From: Geomobilibacter sp964431365
GTDB lineage: Bacteria; Desulfobacterota; Desulfuromonadia; Geobacterales; DSM-12255
Reading direction: 5' to 3'
Assembly (NCBI GenBank): GCA_964431365.1
Contig: CAYSJJ010000002.1
Coordinates: forward strand, 46,065-110,064
DNA length: 64,000 bases
In this document: in pieces, positions 59,976 to 64,000 of the stretch
Layout of the letters: every line of letters starts with the position of its first letter
Position numbering within the stretch: position 1 is the first letter of the stretch
Translations under genes and position numbers: made by a program
The notes under the pieces: model-generated
Told to the model about the DNA's origin: nothing
What the model saw: the letters and a program-made list of their open reading frames with translations, nothing else
Database searches by the model: none

Positions 59976-60752
59976 CTACTCGACGGTCATTTCCGCCTTC
60001 TCGACGATCACATCGTATTTGTAGCCGCCGCCAAAATCCTTGTTCTTGTAAAGGGTGCCGGACACGGTGACCGTTTCCCCCTCGGCCGGGACCGACTGGG
60101 TGGTGACCACCAGGTTGAAGTCAGCTGTGGCATGGGAGCCGCTGCCGTCACGCAGGTGTACCCAGGTCTTCCCCATGATATTGGCGGAGACCTTGACCAC
60201 CTTGCCGCGTACCCGGATCTGCTTCTTGTCCAGCTTCGCCTTGTTCTTGTAGAGTTCGCTGATGGTGTAGGCGTTCTTGCCGGTTGCCTTCTTCACCTTG
60301 ACCTTCACGTCCGGCGAAACGGTCCCGGCGCTGCCGGGCGACTTCCCCTTCACCTCCTTATCCTTCTTCCCCCCCTTGGGAGGCTCCGGCATTTCGGTGA
60401 AGTAGATCTTCTCAAAGGTCCGGTTCAGGGTCTTGCTCGGAAAGTTCGTCATCAACATGCCGGGATTGAAGGTCTGCTGCGAGCCGACCTCGATCTTGGC
60501 ATCGGGCACGGCCAGCCAGATCTTTTCGCCGCTCTTCTTCTTGAGCTGCACGTAGGTGTAGCCGCCGCTGTTGATGATCTGTACGACCTTCCCTTTGTGC
60601 GGCTCCTTCAGTTCGGCGGTATCGGCGGTGCCGCGAATGGCCGGCTCGGCAGAGGCTCCGCCGTGCCCGGCGGGCATGGCGGCCTGCTCGGCGCACAAGG
60701 CGTAGGCCGGCACCATGAGGCAGAATGCGGCAAGGATTGACAGTCGTTTCAT
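59976..60752 (-). CDS. Exported OB-fold protein (NrfJ/DUF4920-like)
   Basis: The 258-residue protein has a signal peptide (MKRLSILAAFCLMVPAYALCA) and two OB-like regions. The first has GKVVQIINSGGYTYVQLKKKSGEKIWLAV; the second has KQIRVRGKVVKVSANIMGKTWVHLRDGSG and VTVSGTLYKNKDFGGGY. A Lys/Pro-rich linker lies between. It resembles periplasmic NrfJ-like proteins found with cytochromes, but I cannot confirm that family. It lies just upstream, on the same strand, of the second cytochrome gene (219 bases away). Confidence 0.65.
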   Translation of the reverse strand: MKRLSILAAFCLMVPAYALCAEQAAMPAGHGGASAEPAIRGTADTAELKEPHKGKVVQIINSGGYTYVQLKKKSGEKIWLAVPDAKIEVGSQQTFNPGMLMTNFPSKTLNRTFEKIYFTEMPEPPKGGKKDKEVKGKSPGSAGTVSPDVKVKVKKATGKNAYTISELYKNKAKLDKKQIRVRGKVVKVSANIMGKTWVHLRDGSGSHATADFNLVVTTQSVPAEGETVTVSGTLYKNKDFGGGYKYDVIVEKAEMTVE

Positions 60753-60894
60753 GAATGGCTCCCATGCTCTGTAATATGCGATGCTCAGGAAGTTATAGAG
60801 GAAGTGGGAACGGAAGTCAAACAGCTGCTCTGCGTTTGCTGGCAAACGTTCATGGGCGTGCTATTATGATGCGGACTGGAGGGAGACTTAAGCG

Positions 60895-62685
60895 ATGACC
60901 CATAAGAAAACCCTGACCATGAAGAATGTCGGCCAGATACTGCTCAAGCGAGGTCTGATCAACGAGGAGCAGTACGGCGAGGTTCTTGCCCGCGGGGAAA
61001 GCCAGGCCGCACGCCTGACCAGCTACCAGCAGGCGGGCTATTCGCGCCGTTTCCACCAGGTGCCGGACCAGGTCTCGCCGGCCGAGGTGATCTCCTCCTT
61101 CAACCTGGAGATCCCCGGGACCAACGGCAGGGTGCTGACCGAAGACGCCATCACGGAAACCATCGCCCTGGCCGTCAGGATGGAGTACGTCAAGATCGAC
61201 CCGCTGAAGCTGGACCTTGGAACGGTCACGGCCCACGTCTCCCGCCCGTTTGCCCTGAAACACCTGATCGTCCCCATCGCCGAATCCGGCGGAACAGTCA
61301 CGGTTGCCGTGGCAGACCCGTTCAACGACGACGTGATCGCCGACCTGGAGAGCATCCGTACTATCCGGGTACGGCGGGTCCTCGCCTCCCGGAGCGACAT
61401 CCTGAAGATCCTCCGCGAATTCTTCGGCTTCCGGGCGTCGGTGATGGCTGCCGAGAGCGAGTTCATGGCCGCCACCGACCTGGGGAACCTGGAGCAGTTC
61501 GTCAGGATGAAGGGGCAGCAGGAGATCGAGGGGAGCGACCAGCACATCGTCTCGGCGGTGGAGTATCTCCTCCAGTACGCCTTCGAGCAGCGGGCCAGCG
61601 ACATCCATATCGAGCCGAAGCGGGACAAGGCCCTGGTGCGGCTGCGGGTCGACGGTGTCCTGCACAACATCCACACGATCCCGAAAAGTCTCCACGCCCC
61701 CATCGTCTCGCGCATCAAGCTCCTCTCACGCCTCGACCTGGCCGAGAAGAGGCGCCCCCAGGACGGCCGGATCAAGACCACCCACAAGGCGAAGGAGATC
61801 GAACTCCGGGTCTCCACCCTCCCCGTGGCTTTCGGCGAAAAGGTGGTCATCCGGGTGTTCGACCCGGAGGTGCTGATGCAGGAGCTGGACGGCATCGGCT
61901 TCTACCCCCGCGAGTTCCAGCTCTACAACTCCTTCATCCGGCGCCCCAACGGGGTGATCCTGGTGACCGGCCCGACCGGCAGCGGCAAGACCACCACCCT
62001 CTATTCGTCGCTCCGGACCCTCTCCTCGCCGGAGGTGAACATCGTCACCGTGGAGGACCCGATCGAGATGGTGATGGAGGAGTTCAACCAGGTCGGCGTG
62101 CAGAGCGGCATCGGCGTCACCTTTGCCACGGTGCTCAGGAACATCCTCCGCCAGGACCCGGACATCATCATGATCGGCGAGATCCGCGACCGGGAGACCG
62201 CCGAGAACGCCGTGCAGGCGGCTCTCACCGGTCACCTGGTCCTCTCGACCCTTCATACCAACGACGCGCCGTCGTCCGTCACCCGCCTCCTGGACCTGGG
62301 GGTGCCGTCGTTCCTCATCTCCTCAACGGTCATCGGCATCATCGCCCAGCGGCTCCTACGGACCATCTGCCCCTACTGCCGGCGTGAGCGGCAGCTGGCG
62401 GAGGAGGAGATGGCGTACCTGCAACTGGAGCCGAAAGAGTACCGGGTCTGGGAAGGGGAGGGGTGCGGCGAGTGCCGCGGCACCGGCTACAAGGGGCGGA
62501 CCGGCATCTTCGAGGTGATGGATTTCACCGACACGGTCAAGTCGGTGCTGTCCGACCAGGTGGACCTGACCGCGCTCTATGGCGCGGCCCGGGCGGACGG
62601 CATGGTGAACCTGCGCGAGGTGGCGATCCGGAAGCTGCTGGAGGGGGTGACCACCTACGAGGAGGTGGTGGCGGTTACGGGGTGA
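60895..62685 (+). CDS. GspE/PulE/PilB-type secretion ATPase
   Basis: The 596-residue protein is a type II secretion or type IV pilus assembly ATPase. It has an N-terminal GspE_N-type domain, a Walker A motif (VTGPTGSGKTTTLYS), an Asp box (IVTVEDPIEM), a Walker B-like region (DIIMIGEIRDRETAENA), a His box (LVLSTLHTND), and the tetracysteine zinc motif CPYC...CGEC. No other secretion or pilus gene is nearby, so the partner system is unknown. GGAGGGAG lies 8 bases before the ATG. An internal start at 60919 is possible. Confidence 0.93.
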   Translation: MTHKKTLTMKNVGQILLKRGLINEEQYGEVLARGESQAARLTSYQQAGYSRRFHQVPDQVSPAEVISSFNLEIPGTNGRVLTEDAITETIALAVRMEYVKIDPLKLDLGTVTAHVSRPFALKHLIVPIAESGGTVTVAVADPFNDDVIADLESIRTIRVRRVLASRSDILKILREFFGFRASVMAAESEFMAATDLGNLEQFVRMKGQQEIEGSDQHIVSAVEYLLQYAFEQRASDIHIEPKRDKALVRLRVDGVLHNIHTIPKSLHAPIVSRIKLLSRLDLAEKRRPQDGRIKTTHKAKEIELRVSTLPVAFGEKVVIRVFDPEVLMQELDGIGFYPREFQLYNSFIRRPNGVILVTGPTGSGKTTTLYSSLRTLSSPEVNIVTVEDPIEMVMEEFNQVGVQSGIGVTFATVLRNILRQDPDIIMIGEIRDRETAENAVQAALTGHLVLSTLHTNDAPSSVTRLLDLGVPSFLISSTVIGIIAQRLLRTICPYCRRERQLAEEEMAYLQLEPKEYRVWEGEGCGECRGTGYKGRTGIFEVMDFTDTVKSVLSDQVDLTALYGAARADGMVNLREVAIRKLLEGVTTYEEVVAVTG

Positions 62686-62730
62686 GGGCACGGGGCTCAG
62701 GGCTCAGGGCTCGGTGAAGGAGCAGACATG

Positions 62731-62911
62731 GGTCAAGCCTGCAAAACTGCAAAAGGGTGATTTGAGCACCTAATGTCACGAAAACAGCGCTTACGTATCT
62801 CAGCTTATGAAATCCAAGAGTTATATGCCAAGATTGCAGGTTTGCAGGCTTGACCCCACAGCGGTCCTATGCCAAGATTGCAGGTTTGCAGGCTTGACCC
62901 CACAGCGGTCC
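62731..62911. repeat. Inverted repeat with a perfect 44-bp tandem duplication
   Basis: Two identical 44-base copies begin TATGCCAAGATTGCAGG and end CACAGCGGTCC (62824-62867 and 62868-62911). The core GCAGGTTTGCAGGCTTGACC has an inverted partner GGGTCAAGCCTGCAAAACTGC at 62730-62750. Together they look like a REP-type palindromic element of about 180 bases, partly duplicated. It separates the ATPase gene from an AT-rich ORF. Confidence 0.75.
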
Positions 62912-62982
62912 CAAGAGCTAACAGGGATTGGTGCCTTTGCGAGCGCAACTCCCGTGGCTCCCTATTCTGGCAGCAACGATTC

Positions 62983-63855
62983 ATGAGCGAGACGAGCAAA
63001 ATGATTGATCAAAATATAACTCGCAGTGCGTGGCAAAGCTCAATAATGGGCTTTGCCCATATGGTCGGAATTCCTTTTTTGAGTGGCAATTGCCTTGCGC
63101 TGTACACTGGTGCTAACAGTCGTTGGGATATGAAAATGTGTTTTGAGATACTATGTCAGGAATTTTGTCGTCTTGGAAAAGAGCCTGACTTAATCGGATT
63201 AGATGAAATGTCAAATAGAATGATTCATTTTGAAAGCGGGCTGAAAAAGTTACAACATTTTGATTGGTTGACACTGGATTGCCTTACTTTGAAAGCAACT
63301 AGGCCAATTGGTGGGTTTAATTCCGGCTGGTATATTTCAGCTGGTTTTTCTAGACAAATTGATTACATTGGCTTTGCTTTTGGTGATGATGTAGCACCAT
63401 TTGATAAACAATATTTTACATCTCTTGCAAAACGAATATTGGTAGCTATTGATTTCAACTATGGAATTGCTTACAGTAGAAGAATAAATCTAGGACCTGA
63501 TATCTATGCTGTAGGTATGAATACTGGACTTGGGCATTCTTCACTTGAAAAAATTAAAATTGCTAAATGGTTTAACGCTGAAATTTGTTTTAAAGAACGT
63601 TTGGATTCTCGATCAAATTATTTGAGAGATGTATATGAACTTAATTTTCTGTCTTCTGTTCACTTGTCACAATCAGTTAACGGTGATCTACTTAGTAGAT
63701 GGATAGAACGTGATCCTGCACACGGTAAACTAGAATCGCTCACAAAAGACCGTTGGGTATGGTCAATTGACAAAAACATGATATCGAGCATAAGAGAAGT
63801 CTTGAGAACAAATTCATTACTCGTTGCATATATGAATGATATTCCCCCTAGGTGA
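62983..63855 (+). CDS. AT-rich orphan protein of unknown function
   Basis: The 290-residue protein starts MSETSKMIDQNITRSAWQSS and is much more AT-rich than its surroundings, with a different codon use. It has no signal peptide and no membrane helix. The middle segment (GWYISAGFSRQIDYIGFAFGDDVAPFDKQYF) and the GPDIYAVGMNTGLGHSSLEK segment have the look of immunity-type proteins of toxin systems, but that is only an impression. The frame is open further upstream into the repeat element (from 62869), but the ATG at 62983 avoids the repeat. It was probably acquired with the adjacent repeat. Confidence 0.5.
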   Translation: MSETSKMIDQNITRSAWQSSIMGFAHMVGIPFLSGNCLALYTGANSRWDMKMCFEILCQEFCRLGKEPDLIGLDEMSNRMIHFESGLKKLQHFDWLTLDCLTLKATRPIGGFNSGWYISAGFSRQIDYIGFAFGDDVAPFDKQYFTSLAKRILVAIDFNYGIAYSRRINLGPDIYAVGMNTGLGHSSLEKIKIAKWFNAEICFKERLDSRSNYLRDVYELNFLSSVHLSQSVNGDLLSRWIERDPAHGKLESLTKDRWVWSIDKNMISSIREVLRTNSLLVAYMNDIPPR

Positions 63856-64000
63856 TAGTTGTCATAGGATGCCAAAGGGTCAAGTCTCAACCCCCTACAA
63901 GGTGAATTCAAATTGCAAGTGCACCACGTAGAGCTTGCCGCATGACCTCCGCAGGAGTCCTGGCTCCGCAATCGACTGTTTAACCCCTCATCCGGTCTTC
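63856..64000. other. Window end without a complete gene
   Basis: The first bases carry GGGTCAAGTCTCAACCCCC, which resembles the repeat at 62731. The minus strand offers a short frame ending in TPAEVMRQALRGALAI and a stop, which might be the tail of a mobile-element gene. It is too short to call. Confidence 0.25.

Noticed and set aside
63900..64000. Possible transposase tail on the minus strand (TPAEVM...ALAI)
   Set aside because: Only about 23 codons are open and a stop precedes them in frame, so the evidence is too thin.

Overview
The window looks like a chromosomal segment of a dissimilatory metal-reducing deltaproteobacterium of the Geobacter group (Desulfuromonadales/Geobacterales). The reasons are two neighbouring giant multiheme c-type cytochromes built from the CxxxxCH...CxxCH repeat typical of that group, an acetate-type Na+/solute symporter with its small subunit, many two-component, HD-GYP and chemotaxis genes, high GC, and several intergenic inverted repeats. 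The assignment is an inference from gene content; no rRNA or tRNA gene was found.

Layout. 1-17 kb is ordinary core sequence: coaE, an IclR regulator, a universal stress protein, a four-gene symporter operon, truD, trmB, a DEAD-box helicase, a Cys-rich exported protein, an HD-GYP sensor, and a minus-strand cluster (DUF5666 protein, cytochrome b, OmpR-type regulator, histidine kinase). 16.4-18.3 kb is a divergent MocR regulator and flavin-oxidase pair. 18.3-23.7 kb is an AT-rich accessory island with REP-like inverted repeats, a truncated ORF, a 1012-residue metallophosphoesterase fused to a STAND/NACHT-like module, and a small membrane protein cut by a run of Ns. 23.7-47.4 kb returns to host-like sequence: a MutY-like glycosylase, a TraB-like membrane protein, a tautomerase/cupin/transglutaminase run and a flavoprotein gene, an ECF sigma-small protein-lepB operon, tag, glgC, several regulator-target pairs (MocR/MFS, TetR/cupin, GlxA/isochorismatase), a response regulator-PilZ protein, a triple rhodanese protein lacking its cysteines, an MCP and a radical SAM protein. 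47.4-59.8 kb holds the two giant cytochromes, about 2000 residues each. The second is broken by a frameshift at a palindrome, with about 20 codons apparently missing. 59.9-64 kb has a periplasmic OB-fold protein, a lone GspE-type ATPase, a repeat element and an AT-rich orphan ORF.

How it fits together. The cytochromes, the adjacent exported OB-fold protein and the Cys-rich exported protein point to extracytoplasmic electron transfer and metal handling. The symporter operon would supply an organic acid such as acetate. Several regulator genes lie beside likely targets with visible operator-like palindromes. The best candidates for something undescribed are the phosphoesterase-STAND protein (possible phage defence) and the tandem cytochromes.
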